Assembly (NCBI GenBank): GCA_016860785.1
Contig: BOKC01000004.1
Span: 1-64,000 of the forward strand
DNA length: 64,000 nt
Reading direction: 5' to 3'
From: Patescibacteria group bacterium
Lineage (GTDB): Bacteria > Patescibacteriota > Minisyncoccia > Phycocordibacterales > BOKC01
Shown here: piece by piece, positions 41,122 through 51,330 of the stretch
Layout of the letters: the number at the start of each line of letters is the position of its first letter
Numbering within the stretch: the stretch's first letter is position 1
Notes under the pieces: generated by a model
Seen by the model: the letters and a program-made list of their open reading frames with translations, nothing else
Told to the model about the DNA's origin: nothing
Database searches by the model: none
Made by a program: the position numbers and the translations under genes

Positions 41122-41364
41122 TTAAATTACTTTGAAATGCTTGTCTTTACTAATTGGACGGCATTCTTCAATTGAAACCTTGTCTCCAATTTTTTTACTA
41201 TTACCAGCATCGTGGGCTTTAAACTTCTTGTTTATCTTAACGTATTTACCAAATTTAGGATGTTTAACAAAACGCTGAACTTTAACAACGATTGTGTCTT
41301 TCATTTTGTCTGAAACCACAACCCCAGACAAGACTTTCCTTTTTGTTGTTTTCTCTTGATCCAT
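41122..41364 (-). CDS. rpsQ: 30S ribosomal protein S17
   Basis: The 80-aa protein has the S17 pattern LSGVVVSDKMKDTIVVKVQRFVKHPKFGKYVK and a C-terminal GDKVSIEECRPISKDK. ATG 41364 is preferred; a GTG at 41370 overlapping the rpmC stop is also in frame and would add two residues. Confidence 0.96.
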   Translation of the reverse strand: MDQEKTTKRKVLSGVVVSDKMKDTIVVKVQRFVKHPKFGKYVKINKKFKAHDAGNSKKIGDKVSIEECRPISKDKHFKVI

Positions 41365-41369
41365 AAGCA

Positions 41370-41558
41370 CTATTTCTTAACATTAATCTCTCTTTGGTGC
41401 AACTCCGTAAGAATTCTGGCAATCTCTTTCCTCAAGTCCCGACCTTCTTTGGTATTTCTGATTTTTCCTCCGGCAATGTTAAAGCGAAAATTTCTCAAAG
41501 CTTCTTTTTTCTCCGCCAACATTTTTATTAATTCTTTTGTGTCTTGTTTAAACGCCAT
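41370..41558 (-). CDS. rpmC: 50S ribosomal protein L29
   Basis: The 62-aa helical hairpin protein reads MAFKQDTKELIKMLAEKKEALRNF..., with RNTKEGRDLRKEIARILTELHQRE near the end, the L29 signature. The internal ATG at 41558 is chosen over the open frame that extends into rplP, since it begins 4 nt after the rplP stop and at the family's usual N-terminus. L29 borders the exit tunnel. Confidence 0.94.
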   Translation of the reverse strand: MAFKQDTKELIKMLAEKKEALRNFRFNIAGGKIRNTKEGRDLRKEIARILTELHQREINVKK

Positions 41559-41562
41559 AAAA

Positions 41563-41982
41563 TTACAAACGGCTGACCACCTTAGTTTTGACTGGTAATT
41601 TCGTACCACCCTTACGCAAAGCTTCAGCCGCAACTTCAGCAGAAACTCCATCAACCTCGAAAAGAATTCGTCCGGGCCTTATTTGGACCTGATATCCTTG
41701 AATGTCTCCCTTACCCTTACCCATCTTAACTTCAGCCGGTTTAGAGGTGAAGGGCATGTCAGGAAAAATACGAATCCACATTTTTCCGGTCTTGCCGATA
41801 GCTCGAGAGATTGTTTTTCTGGCTGATTCTATTTGATTAGACCTGATGCGAGATGTGGTTGTCGCTTTCAGACCGAAAGAGCCGAAAGAGACTTCCGTTC
41901 CGCGAGTGGCAATTTTTACTTTTTTAGGATTTTCTCGAAAAGTGTGCCACTTTCTGTATTTTACTTTCTTTGGGAACAGCAT
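41563..41982 (-). CDS. rplP: 50S ribosomal protein L16
   Basis: The 139-aa protein opens MLFPKKVKYRKWH and contains the L16 signature KMWIRIFPDMPFTSKPAEVKMGKGKG and RPGRILFEVDGV. L16 lines the A-site and peptidyl-transferase region. The 84 nt between rpsC and rplP hold no gene. Confidence 0.97.
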   Translation of the reverse strand: MLFPKKVKYRKWHTFRENPKKVKIATRGTEVSFGSFGLKATTTSRIRSNQIESARKTISRAIGKTGKMWIRIFPDMPFTSKPAEVKMGKGKGDIQGYQVQIRPGRILFEVDGVSAEVAAEALRKGGTKLPVKTKVVSRL

Positions 41983-42066
41983 GATTTTTAAATTATTTTT
42001 ATTACTCTATTGGAAACAGTTGCTCTAAATAAATTCTGTGTAATGGTATCTCAAAACTACATTGGG

Positions 42067-42744
42067 CTAATTACTTTTTGCACCTTTCTCCTCAAAGATA
42101 TCTCCTCTGTAAATCCAGACTTTTATTCCCAAGTTACCGTAAGGCAACACGGCTTCTTGTCTCGCAAAATCAACATCAGCGCGAAAAGTCTGAAGAGGAA
42201 TTCTACCGGCTTTTTTGCTCTCCTTTCTGGACATTGTTGCGCCACCTAAACGGCCTGAAAGCTGAATCTTTGCACCAATTACATCTCGATTAGCCATTAC
42301 TTTGTCCAGGGTCTGCTTTATTACTCGACGAAAAGGCATTCTTTTCTCCAAACCTTCAGCGATCATTTGACTGACAATAGCGGCATTTGATTCTGGAGAT
42401 TTCACTTCTTTTATATCGATCTTTAACTCCTGAGCTTCCGAAGAAAAACCAGCCTTTCTAATCTTCTTGACCAATTCTTCTTTCAGTTTAGCGGCACCTT
42501 CTCCACTCCGGCCTATAATTAAGCCCGGTCTTGAAGTCTCGATAACGACTTTCAAAATTTTTTGATTTCTTTCAATTATAACGTTCGCAATATAAAATCC
42601 TTTCAACCTTTTCTTTAGAAAGTCTCTAATCAGAAGGTCGCTTCTTAAAGAATCGGTGTATTTCTGCTTCAAGCCAAACCATTGAGACTTCCAACCTCTT
42701 AAAATTCCGATTCTATGAGCATAAGGATGAACATTGTGCGGCAT
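42067..42744 (-). CDS. rpsC: 30S ribosomal protein S3
   Basis: The 225-aa protein has the KH domain (PGLIIGRSGEGAAKLKEELVKK) and the C-terminal S3 domain with RRVIKQTLDKVMANRDVIGAKIQLSGRLGGA. It forms part of the mRNA entry channel. The start MPHNVHPYAHRIGILRGWKS is typical except for the first few residues. Confidence 0.97.
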   Translation of the reverse strand: MPHNVHPYAHRIGILRGWKSQWFGLKQKYTDSLRSDLLIRDFLKKRLKGFYIANVIIERNQKILKVVIETSRPGLIIGRSGEGAAKLKEELVKKIRKAGFSSEAQELKIDIKEVKSPESNAAIVSQMIAEGLEKRMPFRRVIKQTLDKVMANRDVIGAKIQLSGRLGGATMSRKESKKAGRIPLQTFRADVDFARQEAVLPYGNLGIKVWIYRGDIFEEKGAKSN

Positions 42745-42748
42745 AAAT

Positions 42749-43141
42749 TTATTTTTTGTTTGGCTTGGATTTTTTACTACTTATAATTTCCGCGCCATCT
42801 TTTTTCATCGGTTTTTCTTCCAAAACTAAAGAAATATGGCTGGTTCTTTTGCGAACCGGCATAACTCGTCCTCGGGCGCGAAACCGGCGTCGGTATAATA
42901 TCGTTCCTGCATCCACTGAAATTTTTTTGACTTTTAGCTGATCTGGGTCAAGTCCAAGTCCTTTGGCATTCGCCGCGGCTGATTGAACAAGTTTTTTAAT
43001 CGGTGAAGCGGCGCTTTTATTTAAAAAACTTAAAGCCACCAAGGCATCACTAACCGCCTTGCCGCGAATTGCATCCGCCGCCAATCGGACTTTTCTCGGC
43101 GACTGCCTCAACATATTCAGTTTTGCTGAAACGGTTTTCAT
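42749..43141 (-). CDS. rplV: 50S ribosomal protein L22
   Basis: The 130-aa protein reads KLNMLRQSPRKVRLAADAIRGK near the start and DAGTILYRRRFRARGRVMPVRKRTSHISLVLEE in the beta-hairpin loop that reaches into the exit tunnel. A short Lys-rich tail extends the C-terminus. It begins 14 nt after rpsS. Confidence 0.97.
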   Translation of the reverse strand: MKTVSAKLNMLRQSPRKVRLAADAIRGKAVSDALVALSFLNKSAASPIKKLVQSAAANAKGLGLDPDQLKVKKISVDAGTILYRRRFRARGRVMPVRKRTSHISLVLEEKPMKKDGAEIISSKKSKPNKK

Positions 43142-43155
43142 GTTCCTTATTTAAA

Positions 43156-43509
43156 TTATTTTCCCGGAGCTTTAGCTGAATCCCCACTTGTCTTTGCCGC
43201 TCTTGCCGCCTCTATTTCAGATTCTTTCTTTTTCTGCTCCAAATCTTTCTGCATTTTTCCGCCGTGTTTAACAAATTTTCTAGTTAAAGAGAATTCGCCA
43301 AGACGATGTCCGACCATATCTTCATTTACTCTTACCTCAATATGTTCCCTGCCATTATGAACACCAAAAGCAAAACCCACCATTTCCGGTGAAATTTGAC
43401 TGTCCCGCGACCAAGTCTTGATAACTCCAACATCATCAGGTTTTTTACCGGAAATCTTCTTCAGTAATCTTGGGTCAACGTAAGGTCCTTTTTTTGATGA
43501 TCTAACCAT
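43156..43509 (-). CDS. rpsS: 30S ribosomal protein S19
   Basis: The 117-aa protein contains [43 protein letters not shown] and the [17 protein letters not shown] end of S19. The last 25 residues are an additional charged Glu/Lys/Ala tail not found in most S19 proteins. An internal promoter directly upstream (43543-43570) suggests that rpsS opens its own transcript. Confidence 0.96.
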   Translation of the reverse strand: MVRSSKKGPYVDPRLLKKISGKKPDDVGVIKTWSRDSQISPEMVGFAFGVHNGREHIEVRVNEDMVGHRLGEFSLTRKFVKHGGKMQKDLEQKKKESEIEAARAAKTSGDSAKAPGK

Positions 43510-43521
43510 ATTAAAAATAAA

Positions 43522-43570
43522 AGCTCATGGCGAGCTATAAAAAGAATAGCAGAAAGCGTTTTATTGTCAA
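43522..43570 (-). promoter_or_regulatory. Internal promoter with 5'-terminal hairpin before rpsS
   Basis: On the minus strand TTGACA (43565-43570), a 16-nt spacer and TATTCT (43543-43548) are followed after 6 nt by a hairpin with arms AGCTC (43532-43536 and 43522-43526) and a 5-nt loop. The box order, spacer and hairpin distance equal those of the module before rpsN at 39726-39774. It lies in the 71-nt gap between rplB and rpsS. Confidence 0.82.
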
Positions 43571-43580
43571 ACAAAAAGTC

Positions 43581-44426
43581 CTATTGGCGCTTCTTGCCGA
43601 CCTTCCTTCTGGAAACTATGAACTTATTTGAGTACTTCTTGGTTTTTCTGGTCTTTTGGCCCTTACCTGTAGGCTTTCCCCATTTGCTTTTAGCCCTTCT
43701 TAATCCGCGACCGGAACGCCCTTCACCTCCACCATAAGGATGGTCAACTGGATTCATAGCCGAACCCCTGACGGTCGGACGGATACCAAGCCACCTGCTC
43801 CTTCCGGCTTTACCAATATTTACCAAACGATTTTCCGGATTAGAAACCGAACCAACTGATGCCCAACAATTTTCTGGCACCCTACGCACTTCGCTCGAAG
43901 GCATTTTAAGTCCAATATATCCAGCGTCTTTTGCGACTATTTCAGCAAAGCTTCCCGCGCTTCTCACAAGGCGTGCTCCGCCGGAAGGTTTTAATTCAAC
44001 ATTGTAGACAAAGGTTCCAACCTCCAGATTCTTAAGAGGTAAACGATTACCAGCCTTGATAGGAGCTTCTTCCGCAATCAAAAGCTCTTCACCAGCCACC
44101 ACCCCTTGAGGCAAGAGTATGTATGCCTTTTCTCCATCGGCAAAAACTGCAAGACCAATAAAACCAGTCCGGAAAGGATCATATTCAACAGAAACTATTT
44201 TGAAAGGTATTCCTTTTTTATTCAAAGCAAAATCAACCATTCTGTATCTTTTCTTGTGTCCACCACCTTTATGTCTGGTGGTAATCCGACCTTGGTTATT
44301 TCTCCCAACAGCCAATTTTCCGCCTTTAGTCAAAGACTTCTGGGGTTTTTTAGATGTCAAAACTCCCTTAAAGCCGGGGATAGACATTTGTCTTCTGCTT
44401 GCAGTTGTCGGTTTGAATGTTTTCAT
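43581..44426 (-). CDS. rplB: 50S ribosomal protein L2
   Basis: The 281-aa protein has the full L2 pattern: TTRHKGGGHKKRYRMVDF, the beta-barrel domain, and RGSAMNPVDHPYGGGEGRSGRG with the conserved His near the peptidyl-transferase centre. The C-terminal tail is basic. It follows rplW by 38 nt. Confidence 0.97.
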   Translation of the reverse strand: MKTFKPTTASRRQMSIPGFKGVLTSKKPQKSLTKGGKLAVGRNNQGRITTRHKGGGHKKRYRMVDFALNKKGIPFKIVSVEYDPFRTGFIGLAVFADGEKAYILLPQGVVAGEELLIAEEAPIKAGNRLPLKNLEVGTFVYNVELKPSGGARLVRSAGSFAEIVAKDAGYIGLKMPSSEVRRVPENCWASVGSVSNPENRLVNIGKAGRSRWLGIRPTVRGSAMNPVDHPYGGGEGRSGRGLRRAKSKWGKPTGKGQKTRKTKKYSNKFIVSRRKVGKKRQ

Positions 44427-44464
44427 ATTTTTTAAAAAACAAATAAAAGTCTGTTCCGAAAAAG

Positions 44465-44890
44465 TTAGACAATGTCTATCTTATCGCCATCTTTCAGATA
44501 AACATACGCTTTTTTAACTGCCGGCTTAACCCCTTTTCTTCCCCTTACGATCAAGTTTTTTGCTGGATTTTTTACTATGTTTATCTTGCGCGGATTAACT
44601 TTATAAATTTTTTCTATGGTTTTTCTAACAGAAATTTTTGTCGCATCTTTTCTGACCTCAAAAATATAGACGCCTTTTTGTTGTTCGTCTGTAGCTTTTT
44701 CGGTAATCCTTGGCCTCAAAATGACATCGGCTGGATAATTCAGCGTCGAATTAGCCAAAAAATCACCCTTCGTCAAAGTCGGGTTCGCACCAGATTCAGA
44801 AGAAATCTTTTCGGCTTTTTTTTCTTCAACAGCTTTGGCAGCTTTTGCGGCCGCTGGTTTTTTTTCTTTTTTTGTTTTAAAGAGCGCCAT
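44465..44890 (-). CDS. rplW: 50S ribosomal protein L23
   Basis: The 141-aa protein carries an N-terminal Lys/Ala/Glu-rich extension of about 50 residues. The L23 domain follows: ADVILRPRITEKATDEQQKGVYIFEVRKDATK, then IEKIYKVNPRKINIVK and a basic loop with GRKGVKPAVKKAYV. L23 sits at the exit tunnel and docks trigger factor and SRP. The extension is the odd part. Confidence 0.95.
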   Translation of the reverse strand: MALFKTKKEKKPAAAKAAKAVEEKKAEKISSESGANPTLTKGDFLANSTLNYPADVILRPRITEKATDEQQKGVYIFEVRKDATKISVRKTIEKIYKVNPRKINIVKNPAKNLIVRGRKGVKPAVKKAYVYLKDGDKIDIV

Positions 44891-44892
44891 AA

Positions 44893-45552
44893 TTAAATTT
44901 TACCTGGAATTTTTTTCAATGATTCTTCGGGGTTGGCTATAATCAAATATTTATGCTCGAGTAATAAAAGCGGATTGATATTTTTAATCTCTTCCACTTC
45001 CATATTCCCAAAATTCCTAAAACTCTTCTCCAAATTTTTATTTTTATCAGCCAAAGCAATGACTGCTGAATTCTTTTTCTTAGAAACCAAATTTTCAAAA
45101 CCAGAAACAGCGGAAAGAGAGGACAGCGCTTTTTTAGCTTCACTGGTTTTTGGCCCAGAGAAATCAAAAGATTCAATAAATAATATCTCACCATCAGCTA
45201 ACTTTCGGCTCAAAACCACCCTTAAGGCCTTATTTTTTTCTTTTTTATTTATCTTTTTTTCAAAACTCTTATCACTTCGAGGACCGTGAGCGACTCCGCC
45301 ACCAACCCAAATCGGGCTTCGAATTGAACCGTGTCTGGCACGACCAGTCCCTTTTTGCCTCCAAGGTTTTTTACCACCACCACTTACTTCACCTCTATTT
45401 TTAGTGTGAGCCGTACCGGCCCTTTTGTTTGAAGCCATAGAAACCGCAACTTTGTGAATCAAATCGTCATTCCACGCAACACCAAAAACCTCTTCGGGTA
45501 ATTGAATCTTTCCCGCCTCTTTTCCTTCTTTGTTGTAAATTTTGGCTTCCAT
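44893..45552 (-). CDS. rplD: 50S ribosomal protein L4
   Basis: The 219-aa protein has the L4 loop AGTAHTKNRGEVSGGGKKPWRQKGTGRARHGSIRSPIWVGGGVAHGP, which reaches into the exit tunnel, and a C-terminal globular domain with the NIDILLLEHKYLII-type end. In E. coli L4 also represses the S10 operon; no leader target is evident here. Confidence 0.96.
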   Translation of the reverse strand: MEAKIYNKEGKEAGKIQLPEEVFGVAWNDDLIHKVAVSMASNKRAGTAHTKNRGEVSGGGKKPWRQKGTGRARHGSIRSPIWVGGGVAHGPRSDKSFEKKINKKEKNKALRVVLSRKLADGEILFIESFDFSGPKTSEAKKALSSLSAVSGFENLVSKKKNSAVIALADKNKNLEKSFRNFGNMEVEEIKNINPLLLLEHKYLIIANPEESLKKIPGKI

Positions 45553-45574
45553 AAATATTAAGTGAAAATCAATA

Positions 45575-46201
45575 CTACTCTATAGACAAGATTTCAACAA
45601 AAGTTCCTTTTCTGCCGGGCACCGCACCGGAAACCATTAAATATCCTTCATCATTGTCAACTTTAACGATTTTCAAATTTTTGACAGTTACCCTGTCTCC
45701 ACCCATTCTACCGGCCATTTTCATGCCTTTTACCACTCGGCCACCCGCTCGTCCGCCACCACCAATTGATCCTGGCTCCCTTTCAGAATGTTTCTGACCG
45801 TGAGTCCTAGGACCACCGGCAAAACCATGTCTTTTAACAACGCCCTGAAAACCCTTGGCTTTGGAAACCGCCGAGACACGAACATCGTCGTTTTCAGAGA
45901 AAATCGAGGAAACAATCTTGTCACCAACCTTAAAAGAAGACAAGTCTTCTCCGGACAAGCGAAACTCTTTAAAGTATCTATAGTTTCCCAAATCTTTCAA
46001 ATGACCCTTTTGTGGCTTTTTTATCTTTTTTTCTTTTACCTCCTGAAAACCAACCTGCAAGGCAAAATAGCCATCAGTTTCAAGATTTTTTATCTGCGTG
46101 ACAACCTGCGGACAAGTTTTAACAACCGTTGCCGGCACAGCCCGTCCGTCGGTATCAAATATTTGGGTCATTCCGATTTTCTCTCCGATGATAAATTTCA
46201 T
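45575..46201 (-). CDS. rplC: 50S ribosomal protein L3
   Basis: The 208-aa protein begins MKFIIGEKIGMTQIFDTDG and contains the conserved KGKGFQG-type VVKRHGFAGGPRTHGQKHSEREPGSIGGGG region, which approaches the peptidyl-transferase centre. The 74-nt spacer upstream to rpsJ contains CTAGACTT/AAGTCTAG inverted copies of a dispersed spacer repeat. Confidence 0.96.
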   Translation of the reverse strand: MKFIIGEKIGMTQIFDTDGRAVPATVVKTCPQVVTQIKNLETDGYFALQVGFQEVKEKKIKKPQKGHLKDLGNYRYFKEFRLSGEDLSSFKVGDKIVSSIFSENDDVRVSAVSKAKGFQGVVKRHGFAGGPRTHGQKHSEREPGSIGGGGRAGGRVVKGMKMAGRMGGDRVTVKNLKIVKVDNDEGYLMVSGAVPGRKGTFVEILSIE

Positions 46202-46275
46202 AATAATTTAGAAAACTAGACTTCAGGCCCAAAAACAAATTTTGATCTCTAGCACCCAAAGTCTAGCGCCTATTC

Positions 46276-46635
46276 TTACATTATTTTCACGTCTATTTCA
46301 ACTCCTGAAGGTAGGTTAAGGTTGGTTAAAGATTCAACTATTTTAGGGTCCGGATTAATGATATCAATCAGTCTTTTATGAACCCTCATCTCAAATTGCT
46401 CTCTTGAGTTTTTATAAACAAAAGATGCTCGGTTAACGGTGTATTTTTTTATCTCTGTTGGAAGAGGAATTGGCCCAACGACTTCTGCATCAAACCTCAA
46501 GGCGGTATCAATAATCTGTTTTACCGATAGATCCAGAACTTTATGTTCATAAGCTCTGACACGAATCCTCAGTTTTGAAATACCAGCATCTCCGCCCTTT
46601 TTGGCCTTTTTTTCTTTTTTTTCTTTAGTTGGCAT
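46276..46635 (-). CDS. rpsJ: 30S ribosomal protein S10
   Basis: The 119-aa protein has the S10 core ([57 protein letters not shown]). A Lys-rich N-terminal extension of about 17 residues precedes it. S10 also acts as NusE in antitermination. It follows tuf by 63 nt. Confidence 0.96.
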   Translation of the reverse strand: MPTKEKKEKKAKKGGDAGISKLRIRVRAYEHKVLDLSVKQIIDTALRFDAEVVGPIPLPTEIKKYTVNRASFVYKNSREQFEMRVHKRLIDIINPDPKIVESLTNLNLPSGVEIDVKIM

Positions 46636-46698
46636 ATTTTGGTTTTACGATTTACCAAACACCGTTAACTTAAGATGACAATGAGCTTGATTGATTAT

Positions 46699-47889
46699 CT
46701 ATGCTATAACCTTGGTAACAACTCCGGCACCAACTGTTTTACCTCCTTCTCTAATGGCAAACCTTTGTTGTTCTTCAAGGGCGACCGGTGCCACAAGTTT
46801 GACTTTGAGTTTTACTGTATCTCCGGGCATAACCATTTCAACGCCTTCCGGCAAAGTAGATTCTCCAGTAACGTCAGTTGTTCTCATGTAGAATTGCGGT
46901 TTGTATCCAGTAAAAAATGGAGTGTGGCGTCCGCCTTCCTCTTTCTTCAAGATATAGACTTCCGTTTCAAATTCTGTGTGCGGAGTAATTGAACCTGGCT
47001 TGGCTAGAACTTGACCGCGGTGAATATCCTCTTTCTTCAAACCGCGAAGTAGTATTCCGGCATTATCACCAGCCATACCTTCGGAGAGTGATTTATTGAA
47101 CATTTCAATTCCAGTAACAACTGTTTTCTGGGTATCTTTAAGTCCAACAACCTCAATTTCTTCACCAACTTTCAACTTTCCTCTCTCTATTCTGCCTGTT
47201 ACCACAGTTCCTCTACCTTCAATTGAGAAAATATCTTCAACTGGCATAAGAAATGGTTTTTCAACATCTCTTTCCGGCATTGGAATATATTCGTCAAGAG
47301 CATTAGCCAATTCCATAACCTTTTGCGACCATTCATCATTATTGTCTTGAGATTCTAATGCCTTGAGAGCAGAACCGCGAATAACCGGAGCATTAGCACC
47401 GTCAAATTCATATTTATTCAAAAGCTCTCTGACTTCTTCTTCAACTAGGTCAATAAGCTCTTTGTCTGGCACAGCGTCACACTTATTTAGAAAAACGATT
47501 ATTTTAGGCACGCCGATTTGCTTGGCCAAAAGAATGTGCTCTCTGGTCTGTGGCATAACACCGTCAGTTGCGGCAACAACCAAAATCGCGCCGTCCATTT
47601 GAGCGGCACCAGTAATCATGTTTTTAATGTAGTCAGCGTGGCCCGGGGCATCAATGTGAGCATAATGTCTTTTGTCTGTCTCGTATTCGTTGTGAGACAA
47701 AGCAATAGTAATACCTCTGGCTTTTTCTTCCGGAGCCGAGTCAATTTGGTCTACGCCCTTCAACTTAACGTTTTTGCCGGCACGATTCAAAACATTCAAA
47801 ATCGCAGCGGTCAAAGTAGTTTTGCCGTGGTCAACGTGACCAATGGTTCCGACGTTGACATGTGGCTTGGATCTATCAAAATCTGCCAT
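46699..47889 (-). CDS. tuf: Elongation factor Tu
   Basis: EF-Tu brings aminoacyl-tRNA to the ribosome. The 396-aa protein has G1 [12 protein letters not shown]2 with [14 protein letters not shown]3 DAPGHADY, G4 NKCD and G5 SALKAL, followed by the two beta-barrel domains ([13 protein letters not shown] and the C-terminal RTTDVTG). A promoter and several palindromes lie upstream, so tuf can be expressed apart from fusA. Confidence 0.98.
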   Translation of the reverse strand: MADFDRSKPHVNVGTIGHVDHGKTTLTAAILNVLNRAGKNVKLKGVDQIDSAPEEKARGITIALSHNEYETDKRHYAHIDAPGHADYIKNMITGAAQMDGAILVVAATDGVMPQTREHILLAKQIGVPKIIVFLNKCDAVPDKELIDLVEEEVRELLNKYEFDGANAPVIRGSALKALESQDNNDEWSQKVMELANALDEYIPMPERDVEKPFLMPVEDIFSIEGRGTVVTGRIERGKLKVGEEIEVVGLKDTQKTVVTGIEMFNKSLSEGMAGDNAGILLRGLKKEDIHRGQVLAKPGSITPHTEFETEVYILKKEEGGRHTPFFTGYKPQFYMRTTDVTGESTLPEGVEMVMPGDTVKLKVKLVAPVALEEQQRFAIREGGKTVGAGVVTKVIA

Positions 47890-47982
47890 ATTATTTTTTA
47901 TTGTTAATTGTTAATTATTAACTGATTGTCGCTGTCTTTCAAAACAAGCAACAAAAATCACTTCACTTTTAAGTGTAGAACC

Positions 47983-48010
47983 ATACTAACAGAAAAACAG
48001 TTAGAGTCAA
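47983..48010 (-). promoter_or_regulatory. Promoter of tuf
   Basis: On the minus strand TTGACT (48005-48010), a 16-nt spacer and TAGTAT (47983-47988) lie between fusA and tuf. A CACTT/AAGTG palindrome is just downstream (47963-47974) and the spacer itself contains CTAAC/GTTAG arms. The 205-nt gap 47890-48094 has no other gene; the part next to tuf is TTAATTGTTAATTATTAA simple sequence. Confidence 0.75.
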
Positions 48011-48094
48011 GGATTTCCTGTTAATTATTAAGATTTGAGTATTCAAAACGTTTCTACCACTAAAAGCAAGATAGTTGAATACCCTCTTAACTAC

Positions 48095-50233
48095 CTATTT
48101 TCTTGACTCAATTATTTCTTGAGCAACGTTTGGAGGTACGATTTCGTAATGATCAAATTCCATCATGGCAGTGCCTCGTCCTTCAGTCATAGAACGCAAG
48201 GCAGTAACATATCCGAACATTTCGGAAAGCGGAACTTTGGCAACAATTGATTTTAATTCACCCTTGTCTTCCATAGAATCAATCTGACCTCTTTTAGAAT
48301 TCAAATTGCCTGTTATATCACCCATAAATTTTTCCGGAACAACGACTTCAACTTTCATTATTGGCTCTAAAAGTACTGGCTTGGCTTTCTTGGCCGCTTC
48401 TTGAAAAGCTTGCGAGGCGGCAATCTTATACGCAATTTCTGAAGAATCAACATCGTGATATGAGCCGAAGGTTAATTCGCAGGAAACATCTGTCATTTTG
48501 TAGCCGGCAACAACACCTCTCTCCATAGCTTCCCTCACTCCTTTTTCAACAGCAGGAATGAATTCTTGCGGTATGACTCCGCCCTTGATTGAATCAATAA
48601 ATTCAAAGCCCTCTTCCCGTTTGATATTTTTCGGTAATTTTTCTGGAGCGGGTCCAAGTGGTTTTAAAACTATCTTTACATGACCATATTGTCCACGACC
48701 ACCAGTTTGTTTGATATATTTATTTTCAACTTCAGCCGTGCCGGTAATTGTTTCTTTATATGCTACTTGCGGTTTGCCGACACTTGTCTCAACACTAAAT
48801 TCTCTTTTCATTCGATCAACTAAAATTTCCAAATGGAGTTCGCCCATTCCCATAATAACCGTCTCACCGGTTTCCGGATCACTTTTAACCCTGAAGGTTG
48901 GGTCTTCATCCGATAGACGCTTTAGGGCGATACCCATTTTTTCCTGGTCGGCCTTAGTCTTTGGCTCAACTCTCAACGAAATAACCGGTTCCGGAAATTC
49001 TATTTTTTCCAAAATGATTTGCTTGTTTTCATCACAAAGAGTGTCCCCTGTTTTGGCATTTCTAAGACCCACAGCGGCGGCGATTTCTCCAGCAAAAACT
49101 GTCTTGACCTCTTCTCTTTCGTTGGCGTGCATTCTAAGAATACGACCAAGTCTCTCTTTTTCTCCTGTTGTGGAATTATAAACATAAGAGCCAGAAGAAA
49201 TTATGCCGGAGTAAACCCGGAAGTAGGTTAGTTGACCGACATAAGGATCGGTTTGAAGCTTGAAAGCTAGAGCGGCAAAGGGCTCGCTGTCAGAAGATTT
49301 TCTGTCTATTTCCTCTCCGGTCTTCGGGTCTATTCCTTTTATCGGAGGCACGTCAATCGGCGAGGGTAAATAATCTATCACTGCATCCAAAACCAACTGC
49401 ACTCCCTTATTTTTCAAAGCCGAACCGGTGAAAACCGGCACTATCTTATTTTCAATGACGGCTTTTCTTAAAGTTGTTTTCAAATCACTAATAGGAATTT
49501 CCTGCCCATCAAGATATTTACTCATCAAAAGCTCGTCATTTTCTACAATTTTTTCAACAAGTTCCGCGTGGTACTTTAGAGCGTCGGCCTTATGGTTCTC
49601 CGGAATTTCTGCTTCTCGCAAAGTATTTCCCATCTCACCTTCAAAATAATAAGTCTTCATTCTAAGGAGGTCTATAATCGCCTCAAAAGAGCTTTCTTCA
49701 CCGATTGGAATCTGCATTCTGACTGCGTTTTTCGTTAACCTTTTCAAAATTGACTGGAACGACTTCTCGAAACTTCCGCCCATTCTGTCTAGCTTGTTGA
49801 TAAAACAAATTCTTGGAACTTTATATTTGTCAGCTTGTCGCCAAACTGTTTCTGATTGTGGCTCAACGCCGGCCACACCATCAAAAACTACGACTCCGCC
49901 GTCTAAAACCTTAAGTGAGCGCTCCACTTCAACTGTAAAATCAACGTGGCCCGGAGTATCAATTATATTAAACCTATGCTTCTTACTTTGGTCAGATTTT
50001 TCTTCATAGGTCGGCACCCAAAAACAAGTGGTGGCAGCAGAAGTTATCGTAATGCCACGCTCCTTCTCCTGCTCCATCCAATCCATAATCGCTTGCCCTT
50101 CATGCACCTCGCCTATTTTGTGAGAAACACCAGTATAAAAAAGAACGCGTTCGGAAGTGGTGGTTTTCCCAGCATCAATATGAGCGATAATGCCAAAATT
50201 TCGTACTTTTTCTAATGGATAGTCGCGATTCAT
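48095..50233 (-). CDS. fusA: Elongation factor G
   Basis: EF-G catalyses translocation. The 712-aa protein has GTPase motifs [20 protein letters not shown] and NKLD. Domain II follows, then domain IV with [10 protein letters not shown] and the tip region, and domain V. Length is normal. It lies between rpsG and tuf in the usual str-operon order; the 62-nt gap to rpsG carries no gene. Confidence 0.98.
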   Translation of the reverse strand: MNRDYPLEKVRNFGIIAHIDAGKTTTSERVLFYTGVSHKIGEVHEGQAIMDWMEQEKERGITITSAATTCFWVPTYEEKSDQSKKHRFNIIDTPGHVDFTVEVERSLKVLDGGVVVFDGVAGVEPQSETVWRQADKYKVPRICFINKLDRMGGSFEKSFQSILKRLTKNAVRMQIPIGEESSFEAIIDLLRMKTYYFEGEMGNTLREAEIPENHKADALKYHAELVEKIVENDELLMSKYLDGQEIPISDLKTTLRKAVIENKIVPVFTGSALKNKGVQLVLDAVIDYLPSPIDVPPIKGIDPKTGEEIDRKSSDSEPFAALAFKLQTDPYVGQLTYFRVYSGIISSGSYVYNSTTGEKERLGRILRMHANEREEVKTVFAGEIAAAVGLRNAKTGDTLCDENKQIILEKIEFPEPVISLRVEPKTKADQEKMGIALKRLSDEDPTFRVKSDPETGETVIMGMGELHLEILVDRMKREFSVETSVGKPQVAYKETITGTAEVENKYIKQTGGRGQYGHVKIVLKPLGPAPEKLPKNIKREEGFEFIDSIKGGVIPQEFIPAVEKGVREAMERGVVAGYKMTDVSCELTFGSYHDVDSSEIAYKIAASQAFQEAAKKAKPVLLEPIMKVEVVVPEKFMGDITGNLNSKRGQIDSMEDKGELKSIVAKVPLSEMFGYVTALRSMTEGRGTAMMEFDHYEIVPPNVAQEIIESRK

Positions 50234-50295
50234 AAATATTGAGAATTTTTTAAAAAGTTTGCAGTGTAAGAAAATTTATCAAAAAAAATAAGACA

Positions 50296-50766
50296 CTACC
50301 ACGCGAAATGGGCAAAGGCCTTATTGGCTTCCGCCATTTTGTGCGTATTTTCTCGCTTCTTCACCGCCTCGCCTTCATTTTTGCTGGCTGATAAAATCTC
50401 GTCTGAAAGCCGCTCTCTCATCGGCTTGCCTTTTTTGTTTCTCGCCGCTTCAATAATCCACTTCATTGAAAGGGCTTGCCTTCTTTCGGCTCTGACTTCT
50501 CTCGGAATCTGGTAATTGGCACCCCCAATTCGGCGCGAACGGACTTCCATGTTTGGAGTAGTATTTTTCAGGGCAGTTTCAAAAATTTCCAACGGGTCTT
50601 CCGCTTTGGCTTTTTTAGTTAACAAATCAAAAGAATCGTATACAACCTTACGAGCAACCTCTTTTTTGCCGTCTTCCATAACGTAATTTATAAACTTCTC
50701 TATCTTTTGAGAATCGTATTTATTGTCTGGTCTCAATATTCTTTTGTCTTTAATTTTTCTACGCAT
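50296..50766 (-). CDS. rpsG: 30S ribosomal protein S7
   Basis: The 156-aa protein shows the S7 pattern: [46 protein letters not shown] and a helix with [20 protein letters not shown]7 is the main assembly protein of the 30S head. A spacer of GTTAGG/TTAGG repeats and TAGTGCCTAG separates it from rpsL. Confidence 0.97.
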   Translation of the reverse strand: MRRKIKDKRILRPDNKYDSQKIEKFINYVMEDGKKEVARKVVYDSFDLLTKKAKAEDPLEIFETALKNTTPNMEVRSRRIGGANYQIPREVRAERRQALSMKWIIEAARNKKGKPMRERLSDEILSASKNEGEAVKKRENTHKMAEANKAFAHFAW

Positions 50767-50816
50767 AAAATTAGGTTATTAGGATGTTAGGTTTTAGGAA
50801 TTTTCCTAGTGCCTAG

Positions 50817-51224
50817 TTACTTTGGTTTTTTAGATCCATATAAACTTCTACCCTGTCGGCGGCTCTCAACACCGGTCGTATCCAAAACGCCACGGACAAT
50901 CGTGTAGCGTAAACCAACATCCTTTACTCTTCCTCCTCTTAAAAGCACAACGGAGTGTTCCTGTAGAGCATGTCCAATACCAGGAATATAGGCGGTTACT
51001 TCCATGCCATTTGTCAAACGTACTCTGGCGATTTTTCTGATAGCAGAATTCGGTTTTTTTGGAGTTTTGGTAGTAACTTTAACGCAAACACCTCTTTTAA
51101 AAGGCGCTGGGTAATATACCGGCTTATTTTTAAGCACATTAAAACCTTTGGCCAAAGCCACCGCTTTTGACTTCTTTGAAATCTTTTTTCTGCTTTTTTT
51201 TACTAATTGATTGATCGTCGGCAT
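50817..51224 (-). CDS. rpsL: 30S ribosomal protein S12
   Basis: The 135-aa protein reads [14 protein letters not shown] at the start, has an extra basic stretch before [15 protein letters not shown], and then [19 protein letters not shown] and [17 protein letters not shown]. The lysines of the KKPNS and RVKDV loops are those that confer streptomycin sensitivity. ATG 51224 gives the conserved MPTINQ; an earlier ATG at 51236 is possible. It is the first gene of the str-S10-spc run. Confidence 0.96.
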   Translation of the reverse strand: MPTINQLVKKSRKKISKKSKAVALAKGFNVLKNKPVYYPAPFKRGVCVKVTTKTPKKPNSAIRKIARVRLTNGMEVTAYIPGIGHALQEHSVVLLRGGRVKDVGLRYTIVRGVLDTTGVESRRQGRSLYGSKKPK

Positions 51225-51277
51225 AATTAAAATCAAATTTGAAAACCCGAAACGCTAAAAAACAAATACAGGGCTGT

Positions 51278-51305
51278 ATATTATCACAGACCAAAGAGAA
51301 AGCAA
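51278..51305 (-). promoter_or_regulatory. Promoter at the head of the str operon
   Basis: On the minus strand TTGCTT (51300-51305), a 16-nt spacer and TAATAT (51278-51283) lie between the protease gene and rpsL, with a predicted start near 51271 and a leader of about 45 nt. Confidence 0.65.
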
Positions 51306-51330
51306 GACTTGGAATCTGGGAAAACTAAAG

